Positions 1-20,053 of a stretch of 64,000 nt of DNA are shown here, one piece after another. Source of the DNA: Tamarix chinensis (lineage: Eukaryota > Streptophyta > Magnoliopsida > Caryophyllales > Tamaricaceae); contig CM060173.1 in NCBI GenBank assembly GCA_030549775.1, forward strand, positions 36,034,110 through 36,098,109, written 5' to 3'. A program made the position numbers and the translations under genes. The first letter of the stretch is position 1. Every line of letters begins with the position of its first letter. A model generated the notes under the pieces. It was not told the DNA's origin, searched no databases, and was given only the letters and a program-made list of their open reading frames with translations.

Positions 1-907
1 AACTTTTTTCTCAGAACTGAATTTAAGGAGGAGAAAACTAAGATGATCAACTTATCTCAAAACCTTAATCCTTCATTGTTTAAAAGGGAAAACAAGAGAG
101 AGCTAAGGCTAAGATTAGGATAAGAGAGAATAGGTGTAGAAAATTGGCCAAAGGGCAAGCCTCTATTTTTTCTAGCAAAGAAGAAACATGGAGAAAGGTG
201 AGGAAATTTTTCACAAAGGAAGGGAGAAGGACAGGAAGTGCAAAAGGCAAGGTTGAAATGAATCAGGATGGAGGTTTCTAGCCCCTCCTTTATGCTCGAA
301 AAATAGAGAAAGGAGAGAGCTGACTTTTAGGTTGAGTGTGGAGAACTAAGGTGTAAGAAGGTGAAGGGTGAAAGTGAGGGAGGTAGAGTGCAATTAGGTG
401 AATGGCAGGGTTAGGTAAGTCAGGATAAGGTTTAGAAAGTCCCACACATAGCCATGATAGCAAGAGGAGAGAGGAAAGTGAGTGAGAGGGAGAGGACGTG
501 AAAAAGTTCCTTAAAAGTGCATTTGTGAAATTTTTTTGGCTAAATAAAATGACAGATTGATCTAAATAATGTAAAATTAATCCCGAAGTATTAAAATATG
601 CTTGTTAGCACAAATAGACTTTAATTAGAAGTTTTTATATACATTGGAAAGAAAATTGATGCCAAAAACAAAAAAAAAAGATATGAAATTGTAGTAGAAC
701 CAGTTTATGGGTTTGGGTAACAAATCAATTGGTTTATTGCAAATTTCTGAGTGTACCGGTCAATTGGTTTGGGCAACCAGTCATCTCATACGCTTGAAAT
801 TTACATTTTTATTAAAAGTTTAAGCCCTTTTTATAGCAAAAACTAATTTATCTTATATCAACATAATTTTAAATATATTTTGAAGGATTTTAGGGTGGGG
901 TATTACA
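1..907 (-). repeat. 5' part of a giant LTR (minus strand), incomplete
   Basis: The right edge reads ...GTGGGGTATTACA, the reverse complement of the TGTAATACCCCAC start seen in the plus-strand giant LTR at 29983. Reading on the minus strand, an AT-rich stretch (about 540-907) is followed by a pyrimidine-rich stretch (1-540, purine-rich on plus). This is the same order as in the LTRs at 29983 and 36669. The element continues past the left edge of the window. No coding sequence is supported. The assignment rests on the terminus and the composition order, not on an alignment. Confidence 0.55.
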
Positions 908-1832
908 GATATAGTAAAAAATAAAGACCAAGAAAACAAAACTACCGAAAATGCTTATCATAAATTTTGATGAAGATTTTGTAAGATTACAACTTATTGA
1001 AAATTTCAAGTGATTATTAACAAAGAGAACCGAAGTAGTGAAGAATAATAGTGTATCCTCACTCACTCCCTCGACTAGCACACCAAGCATTGATGGCAAG
1101 AGCTACCTACTCAAGATTGATTGTTTGCCATTAAGTTTCCCTAATGGATCGTCGTGGGCAAGCCAACACAGATCAATGCTAACATGAAATTGTATATAAT
1201 ATCAAAGAACTTACCTTCAAAATCCTTATATAAATATGAAATTTACATCGATTCAAGAACTTTATAATTAATCTATCATCTAAATGTTATAAATCATGGG
1301 AACCATGAAGAGGAAAGAAAACGGTAGAGAGCCCTCACATGATTCAAAGCACAGACATAAGAGTTGGCTGCATATTAATAACAAAGTCTTATGTGCGCAC
1401 CCCTCAATCCTAAGCCATAAATGTAGCTTGAAGAAATGCTTTCTAGTGTGTTGCAACTAAGTGATAAGGCTACTCTCAACCTTTGATTTCTTGCATACCT
1501 AACAATTTTTATTAAGCAACTTTGAAAACAATCAATCCCCATTTATAGAATAAATTACGGAAAAGACAGATAATAATTGCATAATACTTAAAGAGTAAGA
1601 CTAAAAAGATAATGATAAATAATATGTCATTACTAACTAGCACTCGTAGACCTTTAAAGAGGTATATCCACGAGCATGTGAGCCTACTTTTGAATAAACT
1701 ATTGGGCTCAAGCTACGAGCCCTCTGATGAGGTGGAGCAGAGATTACATCATTCTGTCCCGCTCGAGAAAAGTTTGACCTCGAACATTGAAGCAAAAAAG
1801 CACTACGGGTACACATGTTGACTTCATCATCT
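908..1832. other. Unassigned AT-rich sequence
   Basis: I recognise no gene here. A 69-codon open frame at 1612-1821 has no family features. A short inverted pair GGGCTC/GAGCCC lies near 1703-1722. The stretch could be flanking DNA or decayed LTR sequence (a TATA-like CATTTATAGAAT occurs near 1541). Confidence 0.4.
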
Positions 1833-3130
1833 TCACACCACTAAAATACTCACGCAGATCCATAACATCATCCTTAATTTTTTGATCATTATTTGCTTTG
1901 GGTACCCATATTGAACGATTTGAGTCAAATTAGCAATTCTTGTTAGATGGGGCATTGTCGATGCATATGACCAAGCTTTGTGACCCATTTGGCATGTTCC
2001 TAAGGAATCCTTTGCTCCAACAAGAACTTTGAACTCCTTTGAATTGCCGCCCAACCAATAATGCCTCCATTTTTTGTATTGCTAGTGCTATTGCCATTAG
2101 TTTCTGACTTCAGGCACACTCTTGCACCCAAAGATTGACTAAAGTAAGCAATGGTTCATTCTTGTTGCATTGAGACTGTCGCTACACTAATGCCAGAGGC
2201 ATCCGTCTCTACTAGAAAGGGTTTCTTGAAGTTAGGCAATCCCAACACTAGAATTTCCACTATGGCCTCTTTAGTTGCTCAATGGCCTATTGTGCATCGT
2301 CATCTTCATTCCAAGGGAGTTTTTCCCTTTTGAGTTGATCGGTCAACGGTGTTGCAATTTGTCCATAATTTCAAACAAATTTGCGATAATACCTGATTAA
2401 TCACCAAAACCCCCGTAGTTCACTTAGAGCCTTAGGTACTGGCCACTCCATACACTGATGTTTGGATTGGTTTGTAGCCACTCCTTTTGCTGATACTTTG
2501 TGTCCTAAATATTCCAACCTAGGCCGTCCAAACGTACATTTCTTCTCGTTCACAATAAGCCTGTTTGCCTTAAATGTTTTGAACACCAAGTGTAAGAGAT
2601 GGATGTGTGAATCCATATCCGAGTTATAAACTAGAAGAAAACTAATACGAACCTTTTAAGATAGAGCTTAAACTCTCCATTCATTAAGGCTTGAACTGTG
2701 GCCAGGGCATTTGTTAACCCAAATGGCATAAGGAGAAACTCATAGCGTCTCTTGTGTGTTCAAAAGACCGTCTTTTGGATACCCTCTAGATTCACCCTAA
2801 TTTGGTGGTATCCTAACTTCTGATCCACCTTCAAAAAAATTTTTGTCTCACACAATTTGTCTAATAATCAATCATTAGTATAGGGAATTTTTCCAATGCA
2901 ATCACCTTATTCTGTCCTCAATAATGTATGCAAAACTGCCAACTCTCATCTTTCATTTTGACTAGTAATATGGGGTTGGAGAAAGGGTTTTGACGTGGCC
3001 TGATTGCTCTGTTGTTTACATGTCTCCCACTAATCTTTTTATCTCATCCTTTTGTATTTGTGGGTATCGATATAGATGCTCACTTAATGTTTTTTTTCTT
3101 GGAAAAAGAGAAGATTTATGATACAATTCA
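1833..3130 (-). pseudogene. Reverse transcriptase / RNase H remnant (Ty3/gypsy pol)
   Basis: RT would copy the element RNA and RNase H would degrade it. Translating the minus strand with frame shifts shows an LDKL..TKIF start to the palm, then KLGYHQIRVN and MPFGLTNA (normally MPFGLTNAP). The catalytic YxDD position is ruined (VLVFF followed by a stop). Next comes the thumb motif EYLGHKVSAKGV near 2500 and the connection ELRGFW near 2405. RNase H-like residues LMAIALAIQKM and a shifted KFLLEQRI lie near 2110-2000. Multiple stops show it is a pseudogene. The longest intact piece is 2401-2616. Plus-strand frames over this region are antisense shadows. Confidence 0.85.
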
Positions 3131-3399
3131 CGAGAAGGTGGTAATCCCTTCAGTTCCCTTAGGACCTCTGGAAAATATCGTATCATAATTTGCATTTCAT
3201 AGGAACCCCATCGGAAGCACCTCTCTTATGTTCTCAGTTAATGCACAACACTCTAGAAAAATACCCTGCATACGTTGCATCTCCTTTCCAAATGTGCACA
3301 ACTATGACTTGAAGGAAACCCGAGTTCTTCACAGCTCTGGGTCTCCTTTCAAGGTGATCGATGTCTTTCCCAAAGTGAAGTTCATTCTTAATGACCTCC

Positions 3400-3668
3400 A
3401 ATTGATCTACATAACTCGAAGCTTCCCTAACCATTGCATTCCTAAAATAACATTTGCACTCCGTAGCTCTAAAGTTAAAAAGTCTTCTATAATTACTATC
3501 TTTGGCAGTGTTAGTATCAACCCGTCACAAGTCTTAGTAGTTTGGGTTGTATTTTTCGTCCTTATGAGTACCCCATATGTAGCTGTAGAAGAGAGCGGTA
3601 AACTCAAATGCCTAACCATATCTTGTGTAATAAAATTGTGTAGCCCCACAATCCACTAGATTCACCAC
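3400..3668 (-). pseudogene. Retroviral-type aspartic protease remnant
   Basis: On the minus strand the sequence reads VNLVDCGATQF, which matches the DSGAT/DTGAS active-site loop of Ty3/gypsy proteases with Cys for Ser. About 70 residues later comes VILGMQWL, the family's usual second conserved motif (ILGMDWL). The piece lies between gag (higher coordinates) and RT (lower coordinates), as expected. A 143-codon open frame on the plus strand at 3228-3659 is the antisense of this region and is not a gene. Confidence 0.75.
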
Positions 3669-3949
3669 TATCTCTCCTTTAATCTCCCCTTTTTACTTAG
3701 TAGTCAACCTTTTCCTTTACCTATGTGACTTCCTTCGTCTTAGCTGGTTCCTCCTCATCTTTCGCCATTAACATTTGTAGCAACCAATGACGACTTCATG
3801 TATATTTCTTGCCACACTAGAAATGCAAGCCCTGATCCCATTGGTGCCACATCTTAGTATCTAATAAGCATCGAAACCCCATCATCCATGAACTCCCTTG
3901 AGATTCTTCTACCAAAGTGTTAGGGGTGGTGTGGGTTGGGGTTGATTTT

Positions 3950-4823
3950 ACCAAGAGTGAAGGTGAGCTACATTGAACTGTTGAGAAAGAGGGTGATGAA
4001 TATTGGGTTTTGATTTTTATGTCTATAATTCGATTAAGTGGAGGTGTTTACCTTGGGCCTAGATTTGCCTGTGCTCCCATGTTTGTCCCAACTTGCCCCG
4101 TTTGGATAATATAGTTCTTTTCCTCTGCCAATTGAGTCACCTCCATTATTTCATTGAGTCCAGTAGGCCTCATTAGTCTTACCTTAGGCCTAATCACTGG
4201 CTAGCACTTCCTTCGGCAAGCAACCTTGTAGCGGAGTTGCTAACAATTCAAATGTCTCTTGATACTTCTCCATTGTTGTTTGCCATTGGACCAAAAATTT
4301 TCGCACAAGAACCTGCATGTTTTGGCTATAATCGTGGCATGAACATCTCCTTGAAATTCCTTCAGTTGGAGAATTTCTTCCCCTCCTCAACATATTGGAA
4401 CTAAACCAAGGCCTTACCCTCATAGCCACAACCTCTGCTTCTATTTTCGCTGCCTTTGGTTTAAGTTGAAGTACTTCTATATTTGGAACAACCACCCATC
4501 AGGATCAATGCCGTGGAAGGTCAGAATCTTTAGTTGTCATGCTAGTCAATAATTAGTATGCTTCTCCTCTCCGTCCTCCGTCACTGGAGGTGGTAAATCA
4601 CCACCCTCATCCAACTTTTGCTCTCCAGGGTTGATCAACAGGGAACTCCCATTGCCATGTCAATGGGTGTGAGGTACTCTTCCATTATATTCTCTATCAA
4701 GCCCAGCCACTCCTCAATCACAGGCACTCTTTGAACTCCTTTAATGTCCAATCCTCTTGAATAAGTTCTTTCATTTTTTCTTCTATTTCCTACATCTTAG
4801 ATGCCATCTACCCAGTTTGTTAA
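3950..4823 (-). pseudogene. Gag remnant
   Basis: The minus strand contains KYQETFELLATPLQG followed by LPKEVL, the hallmark of the retrotransposon gag domain (KFE.LAAPLQGLPEEVLE). The downstream NGLKPEIRAEV part is lost. The remnant begins just after the primer binding site. A frame at 4190-4495 covers part of it. Stops interrupt both ends, and no zinc knuckle is clearly readable. It is non-functional. Confidence 0.65.
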
Positions 4824-4837
4824 GTGCTCTGATATCA
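4824..4837 (-). other. tRNA-Met primer binding site
   Basis: The reverse complement reads TGATATCAGAGCAC, one base from the TGGTATCAGAGC complement of the initiator tRNA-Met 3' end used by many plant LTR retrotransposons. It sits four bases inside the inner LTR edge at 4841. Confidence 0.75.
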
Positions 4838-4840
4838 CCT

Positions 4841-5276
4841 TGATAGAACCTGCAGTAGTAATAGTAGTTCTTATAGAACAAAAATTTAGGGCAATGAAGA
4901 GAGAGAGTTGCATAGAATTTCAATGGTGGTGTAAAAGTTACATCTAAGCATTTAAGGCCCTGACACCTCCCTCTAACAAACTTCCATACTCCACATGTTC
5001 CTCTCTCGTCAAGCCCAACTCTATTTATCAACTTCCCAACTCTGTGTCACTGATAAAAAAGATACTCCAAGAAAAAGCCAAATAACTAAAGGTAATATCA
5101 AATAACACACCCTCCCACCCCATTTTCAATACCCCACTCTCACAAGAAAAAACAAGAAATAAAAGGCAAGTAGTGAAAGTATCCCTCCATAGCCTATAAT
5201 ATTAACCAGATCCTTCATCGAGCCTTACATACCTCTATTTCTTCTAACATAAGTATATTTAACCACAAGCCTGTCA
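4841..5276 (-). repeat. 5' LTR of the truncated gypsy element
   Basis: The inner edge TGATAGAACC adjoins the primer site. The outer edge is placed at ...GCCTGTCA (5276), because that gives 436 bp, close to the 432-bp LTR of the related element at 16700-17131, and a TGACAGG/CCTGTCA-like terminus. The outer edge is an inference. The only other LTR would lie beyond the truncation and is missing. Confidence 0.55.
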
Positions 5277-5437
5277 TTATTATGGAAAAGAAATGTTTTG
5301 ATATATGATAAGTATATGGAGTTGTAGTTTGTGGAAGATTGCAACTTATTTACCATGCAAATAATATATCAATGGAAAGATCAAGGTTGCAATGCAATTT
5401 GAATCGCTCAAATATGATATCATACAAATTAGTTATA

Positions 5438-5602
5438 TTATGTGAGGTTGAAAGAATTGAAGAAGTGATTGAGACTTAGGAAGGAAACCGGTTAGAGAAT
5501 TGGAAAATTGAGAGGAAATTATTCTAGATAATTTTATTCTTTCAACGATACTCATAATAATGACAAGCCCAAGACCCTTTATATAGCCTAAGGGTCTTAA
5601 AA
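5438..5602 (-). repeat. 3' LTR, second half (R/U5 side)
   Basis: It matches the corresponding half of the 5' LTR at 11020-11190: GAAAGAATTGAAGAAG, TACTCATAATAA.GACAAGC and CCCTTTATATAG are shared. It breaks at TTAAAA (5597-5602), where the complete LTR would continue into AGATAAACC. Confidence 0.85.
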
Positions 5603-7720
5603 TTGAGCCCTTGTGTAGTACCCACTTTATTAACTCCCAAGACTAATCTTGGAGAATGTGTTTAGATAGTAGAGCCATAAACAAAATTAGAATTAAGTAT
5701 ATGTTTACTATTCCTAGGCTAGAGGACATGTTAGACACTCTGGTTAGACCTAGTTATTACTCTAAGATTGATTTACGAAATGGGTACCACCAGATTCTTA
5801 TTAAACCAGGAGATGAATGGAAAATAGCTTTTAAGACACAAGATGGACTCTTTAAGTGGCTAGTAATGACTTTTGGTTTATCAAAAGTCCCTAGCATATT
5901 CATGAAGTTTATGATCCATATATTACAATCTATAGTAAGTTTAAATGTGAACACTTGAATCAACTTCAACAAGTCTTCGCTACCCTTTGAGATACTAAGC
6001 TCTTTGCTAACCTTAGAAAATGCTCCTTCCTTTAGTCTCATGTTCTTTTCTTGGGCTTTATTGTTTTCGCTCAAGGAATCTCTAACGACCCCAAGAAAGT
6101 TAAATCATTAAGGAGTGGCCTGAACCAAAATCTATTTCGAAAGTGCATAGTTTCCATTCTCTACTGTCTTTTTATCGTTGATTCATCCGTAATTTCAACT
6201 CCATCATGGTCCCCATCACGTATTGTTTAAAGAAAGGCACATTTCACTGGACTTCTAAAGCCTCTAGAGCCTTTTAAGAAATTAAGGAATATATGACTAA
6301 GACTCTTGTTCTTAGGCCTCCCAATTTTAGTAAAACCTTTCAGGGTCATTGTGATGCTTGTGAGATAGGCATAGGGGGACTATTAGGCCAAAAGGGTCAT
6401 CCCATAGCATTCTTTTAGTAAGAAGCTCAACACGCCTAAACATAAGTACACCATTCATCTTAAAGAGTTATATGTTGTGGTTAGGTCCCTCTATCGTTGG
6501 TGGTTGTACCTTTTACCCAAGACTTAGTTGTTTACTTTGGTCATCTAGCGTTAGAACACTTGAAATCAAAGAGAGAACTTCCCAAGAAGTATGCTAAATT
6601 GCTTGAGTTCCTAGGAGAGTATACTTCTGTCTTTAAACATCATTCTAGTAGGATAGGTACTATCCTTCAACAATGGCATATTGAGGCTACTAACTTTGAC
6701 AAAATAAAGGATGATTACTCTTCATGCCCTCATTTTGGTCATATCTACCAAGACGCCCCTAGTGGCCATCATAAGAAAGTCATTAACTATGTAGTTCATG
6801 ATGGATACCTTTTTTAGATCATCTGGATTATGTATTCCCTAGTCAAGAGACTTTCTCTTTTAAATATTACATGTTGGGGGTCTTATTGGTCACTTTGGTA
6901 TGGACTGTACTATTTTCTTGGTATGTGATCAACTATACTAGCCTTCTTGGTAATAGGATGTTAAGCGAGTCGTATCCCGGTATCGTACCAATCAGTTAAC
7001 TAAAACTAGAAAATAAAAACCATGTTTATATACTCCTTTACCTGTTCCCCATGAGCCATAAAAGGATATTAGAATGGATTTTATTCTAGGTATCCCTAAG
7101 ACATCTAGAGGACATGATTCGATTTTTGTCGTGGTTGATACGTTCTCAAAGATGGCTTGTTTCATACCGTATAGTACGAGCCATGATCATATCTATTCAC
7201 TGCATGATGAGAACAGATGTAAGATTTTGGTGAGTAATGTGGATTATAAACTTCTTGTTAATGTGAGTCGTAGAGATATATGGTTTTAATAATGGTGACT
7301 TTGTCATGGTACATGTGAGTCCAAACATTTTCCAAAAGGATATATTAAAAAATTACACGCATGAGCCATGGGCCTGTACGAGATTTTGAAAAAACAAGGA
7401 CCAAACACTTATGTACTTGATTTACCAAATACATCAGGTATCAGTCCTATTTTTAATGTGAGTGATTTATCACCCTACAAAGCAACTTTGAGTCTCCTAT
7501 TTTGCCATCTAGTATCTATACAAGTCTTCATTGTTGATGTTGAGCATGTTACTTCTTCCCGATGAGGTTTTCGTTGTTTTTGGGTCACCTGAAAGAATTG
7601 TCCTGACTATGATGCTACTTGGGTCCAAGAAGACGATCTTCACGACATGGCTCTAGCATTGCTTGAGGATTTTCTTCGATCTTACTCATCAAAGTCGAGT
7701 TCTTTTCCAGTGAGAGAGAA
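5603..7720 (+). pseudogene. Inverted pol segment: RT, RNase H, integrase, chromodomain
   Basis: Plus-strand translation starts in the RT N-terminus (PCVVPTLLTPK), then [22 protein letters not shown] and [10 protein letters not shown] (5656-5940). RNase H-like residues GHCDACEIGIGGLLGQ and PIAFF follow at 6340-6415. Integrase begins with a degraded zinc region (GLIGHFGMDCTI) near 6880. The core [16 protein letters not shown] and [14 protein letters not shown] (7074-7170) carries the first catalytic Asp. The rest of the DDE core is deleted, because the frame jumps to the C-terminal FPKGYIKKLHA and ISPIFNVSDLSPY (7330-7480). A chromodomain remnant (ATWVQEDDL, ALLEDFLRSYSSKSSSF) ends at about 7705. 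Many stops are present. The 5656-5958, 6497-6817, 7074-7289, 7368-7565 and 7647-7859 frames are pieces of it. Confidence 0.88.
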
Positions 7721-7893
7721 TGATATAGATAGAAGTATTTCCGTAGGAAAAAAGAATAAATTATTCTTATATTTTATCTTTTCATCTTTTATCTTTTTCT
7801 ATCTTTATTGGTTAGATATGATTTATCTCTATCAGTTAAATATAATTTATCTTCATTAGTTAGATATGATTAGATATGGTTTATCTTTTAACC
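7721..7893 (+). repeat. 3' LTR, first half (U3 side), inverted
   Basis: It starts TGATATAGATAGAAG just after the purine run GTGAGAGAGAA (polypurine tract). It matches the reverse complement of 11195-11319: TATCTTTATT, GTTAGATATGATT and GATATGGTTTATC are shared. It breaks at TTTTAA (7886-7891), exactly where the half at 5597-5602 takes up. Confidence 0.85.
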
Positions 7894-8500
7894 GGCTCAT
7901 GCTATGTCTTACAAATCCCTTACTAAAGAGTTCCTATAATGATGAAGATTAGGCAACTGGGATCCAAGAATAAGATCAATGACATGTCTCACATAGGTGG
8001 TACCTCCCTAGGTAAGGGTTACATTAGAAAATTCTCCCAATAACCTTTGAACTTTAGCAGGAATTGGTAAAATGGAATTTAAAGAGACCTCCTGAGCATT
8101 ATGGCTAGCGTGAAGTTGAATCTACTTTCTTGGTATTTTGAACATTTTCCTTAGAGGTATAAGTGGGTTTAGGAGGTGAAGGGTCAGATGGCTTTGTAGG
8201 AGTTAGAATGTTCCGCCTTCCTTTAAAAATGAAATAATAAGTATTGGGCCCACAATCAATCTTATCCAAACAATCATAAAGCCAAGGTCTGCTTAGGAGA
8301 AGGTGGGCTATATCCATAGGAAGCACATCAAAATAGATCTCTTCTTTATAATGTAGACCTAAATGGAGGGGAACTAGATGTCTTTGGTCGATAAGGTTTA
8401 GCCTTTTTATGGCACTTTGAGATACGACATTAGGGGTACTACCGTCATCTATAACTAACTAAGTAGTTTTTCCATTGCACCTAAAGTGCAAAAAATGGAA
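7894..8500 (-). pseudogene. Protease and RT N-terminus of the chromovirus
   Basis: Minus-strand reading shows the protease loop (normally DxGSxxNVVS, here IDDGSTPNVVS) near 8450. VLPMDIAHLLLSRPW then follows at 8326-8270; this family normally has MDACHLLLGRPW. At about 7945-7894 the RT start ELFSKGFVRHSMS is readable in another frame, and it is cut off at the inversion junction. Its continuation PCVVPTLL is found at 5606 on the other strand. In-frame stops make it non-coding. Confidence 0.8.
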
Positions 8501-9770
8501 GGTCAACAGTCCTAACAATGCTACAATGTTGGGGATTGTACTCTTCTAATTCCTCATTATCTCCTAAACAATCACATGGTTCCAAGATCCTCAATAGGAT
8601 GTGCATTAGACTCATGCTCTAAGACCATAGTACAATGGAGACAATGAGATGTAATATGCCCTCATGATAGTTATGACATTGGATGGAATTAGCAGTTGAC
8701 TAAATGGTGTTGGATCGATTACTTGGAGTAAAACTAGAATTACTAAACTGGGAAGCACTCTTATAGGTACTCTTAGAGGGTGCAGGAGTGGGAGACTTAT
8801 TTTGATGGGAATCATTCGAATAAGAGGATGGATATCAAGTGGAGGAGTTTTTAAGATGCTTCTCAAATTTAAGAGCCAACTTGAAAGCTTCTACACAAGT
8901 AGGGTCATGAATCTTAACCTCTTCCCTAATGGACTCTTTAAGGCCATTAATATATTGAAATAGGGTAATGTTGGTGGGTTTATGGTAGTCACACCGAACA
9001 GAATAATTCTCAATTTTTTTTGTATACTTAGAAACACTAGAGGAAAACTGGTTACGATTATACATTTGCTCTAGGAGTTGATTTCTATGAAAGGTTGGGA
9101 GATATTTTTACTTCAAATTTTCTTTCATGATAGCTTCATTGACGAATACGTGGCTTTCATAAACGATCCATTTGGGTCTAAACCATTTTTTAGTACCGCT
9201 TAGTAGCTCCATAGAGCTTCATCTTAATAAAATAAAGTCTCTCTATGTCACTTATGTTATAGAAGGCAAAGTAATCCTCCATTTCTTCTAACCAATAAGT
9301 GAAAGGATTTGGGTCAATAGTGTTGTTATAAGAGCTTGCATCAATTTTGACTTTTTGAGTAATATTGTCCTCGAATCTAGGATAGATAAAATTGTCTATT
9401 ATGGCGATTGGGCTGCCTACGATTCCTATGTTGAGGCAATTCTATGTCATCCTCGAAGGCGTTCTCATTTGAATCATTGAAATTAGGTGGGTCTAGGTGA
9501 CTTTGAGACCTGAAAGTTCTATGATGTGGAGGAACGTAATTAGAAGCTTGCTTATGGGAGCTAAGGATACTACGGTTTGAGTCAACTAAATTGGATGGAG
9601 GCACTAGGGTCTAATTGATCGATGGGATGCTTTTCCATCATTCTTCCTACATTTGTAGCTAACTTAGGCACCAATTGTTCTAATTAATCAATACGAAAAG
9701 GGTCAGATTGCCCCATTGGCTCAAGACTTTTTTGTTTAATTAAAAATATTTCCAAACTTTTGTGGGGAGT
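8501..9770 (-). pseudogene. Gag remnant of the chromovirus
   Basis: On the minus strand the fragment at 9065-8835 reads VSKYTKKIENYSVRC..., then YINGLKESIREEV and AFKLALKFEKHL. This is the C-terminal half of a retrotransposon gag domain (the usual pattern is V.EYT.EF..L, YI.GLR..I.D.V, A...ALK.E). The N-terminal part, near 9700-9377, includes KHPIDQLDPS and a polar stretch with NRRQPNRHNRQF. It is broken by several stops. It lies between the leader and the protease, as expected for gag. Confidence 0.75.
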
Positions 9771-11004
9771 TACAAGGAATCACTACACATGTACGGTAGC
9801 ATTTGTGTGGTGATTGGTGACGCATGATTCGTTGTTTACTACTTAGTCTTCTAGTTAAGAAGGTGGAATAAAGGTTTGCAAAAGTATCTTAAAACCTTTT
9901 AGCAGTTTATTCCTACTTTCGTAGGATAACACTCACTTGGTTTTAATAGAATATATGTATATATACATGTACACACAAAAGATACAAAGAGAAAAAATAG
10001 ACACAAACAAATAAAATAAAAAATAGGTGATAAAATATGTCAGATAATAAAAGGGAAAAAAAACCCTACTCTATACACTTGACAAAAATAAAGGACTAAA
10101 TTAGATAAGCAAGCATCCCGGTTTTATTTTATTGTTTTTTTTTAAATAAAAATAAGGACCTTTTTTGTTAAATAAAAATAAGGACCTAAGCAAATATGCT
10201 AAATAAACCAAATAATTCAAGCAAAAGTCAAGTATCAAGTAAGGACGTTACCTTCCAAAAGTTTAAATCTTCTTTTGAATTGTCGAGTTTAACCGCAAAC
10301 TAAAATTGTATAAGTTGACTGTAACTCTCTTCTTTTTTATTTATTTATTTTTAATTTTTACCCAAAACAATAAAAAAAAGGAAAAAGAAATCAAAACAAA
10401 AGGTGCTGGTTGCCTGCTCACGATGCATCCGCAGCGAGCATGAATAATGCTGATTGGTAGTGGTAGAAGCCGATGAGTGTGGTTGAGGCTCCGGTGACGG
10501 GTGAACGCAGGGGGCTGACAGGTTCTGTGATTGTTGATGAGAGAAGTGGTGTGCGACCTGTTCATAACTTTTGGGCAAAAATTCTATGACATCAGACAAT
10601 TTCTACTAACCTAATGTGTTTCTCTCCCTCTTGCACACTTAGATCTCTTTTTCTCACCTTTATTTGAAGTTTAATTGATGTATCTAGGCTCTCAATTGCT
10701 CCAATTTCTTAGATTTTCCCGATTGATGAAGTAGGGTTAGGTTTCTTGCAATTGTAGCAAAATCAGGGCTTAAATTTAGCGAATTAGGGTTCAATTGCAG
10801 TATATGGCGGTCAAATTTGAACTTTTATGGCTTCAATTGCTTCGATTCATGGCTGATTTTTGGTGATTTTGGGTGTTTGTGTTGGTGGTTAGGGTTTTGG
10901 TTGTAGGTTTCGAATCTGGAGTATCAATTGGTTGTGATTCACTCAATTAGGCTTCGATATAATTGTGGGATACACTTACAGTGGTGGATGGGGATTGAGT
11001 TAGG
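9771..11004 (-). other. Leader region between primer site and gag; no gene seen
   Basis: This 1.2-kb stretch is longer than most gypsy leaders. It may contain a nested insertion, but I find no clear termini. A 12-bp imperfect hairpin (AATCACTACACA at 9778-9789 against TGTGTGGTGATT at 9804-9815) lies at one end. Two overlapping short minus-strand frames at 10341-10599 show no family signature. Confidence 0.4.
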
Positions 11005-11019
11005 GCTTTAATACCAAAT
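11005..11019 (-). other. tRNA-Met primer binding site
   Basis: The reverse complement reads TTTGGTATTAAAGC, a two-base variant of TGGTATCAGAGC. It starts immediately after the LTR edge (TGATGTAAGG on plus at 11020). Confidence 0.75.
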
Positions 11020-11319
11020 TGATGTAAGGCTGAAAGAATTGAAGAAGAGATTGAGATTTAAGGAATGAAACCAGGAAGATAATTGGGAAATTGAGAGAAA
11101 ATTATTCAGATGATTATATTCATTCAATGATACTCATAATAAAGACAAGCCTAAGACCCTTTATATAGTCTAGGGGTCTTAAAAGATAAACCATATCTAA
11201 TCATATCTGAATAATAAAGATAAATCATATCTAACTAATAAAGATAGGAAAAGATAAAGATAAAAATAAAATATAGTAATGATTTATTTTTTACTCCTAC
11301 AAAAATACTTCTTTCTATA
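11020..11319 (-). repeat. 5' LTR of the chromovirus
   Basis: This 300-bp LTR runs (minus strand) from TATAGAAAGAAGTATTTTTG to CAGCCTTACATCA. It has a TATA-like motif on the minus strand (CTATATAAAGGG near 11160). The same sequence, split in two halves with opposite orientations, is found at 7721-7893 and 5438-5602. The outer edge near 11319 is uncertain by a few bases. Confidence 0.8.
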
Positions 11320-11320
11320 A

Positions 11321-20053
<8,733 letters not shown>

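Larger units (their letters stand above)
1833..5276 (-). mobile_element. Truncated Ty3/gypsy LTR retrotransposon
   Basis: Read on the minus strand, the order is 5' LTR (5276-4841), tRNA-Met primer binding site (about 4837-4824), gag remnant, protease, reverse transcriptase and RNase H. This gag-PR-RT-RH order is the Ty3/gypsy arrangement. All frames carry several stops and frameshifts, so the element is dead. The sequence stops matching within RNase H near 1833. No integrase and no 3' LTR are visible, so the 3' part is lost. The LTR inner edge TGATAGAACC resembles the TGATAGGAACC edge of the element at 14336-17131, and the gag signature is also similar, so the two probably belong to related families. 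Confidence 0.85.
5438..11320 (-). mobile_element. Chromodomain-type Ty3/gypsy element with an internal inversion
   Basis: On the minus strand: 5' LTR (11319-11020), tRNA-Met primer site, long leader, gag, protease and the first residues of RT, ending at about 7894. The rest of pol (RT, RNase H, integrase, chromodomain) and the first half of the 3' LTR lie in the opposite orientation at 5603-7893. The second half of the 3' LTR then follows, back on the minus strand, at 5602-5438. The two LTR halves fit together exactly, and so do the two RT pieces, so a single complete element was inverted in place. Stops and frameshifts show it is dead. I could not identify a target duplication. The protease and C-terminal motifs fit a chromovirus. 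Confidence 0.88.

Noticed and set aside
3228..3659. 143-codon plus-strand frame
   Set aside because: It is antisense to the protease-RT region of the minus-strand gypsy element, whose motifs are recognisable.
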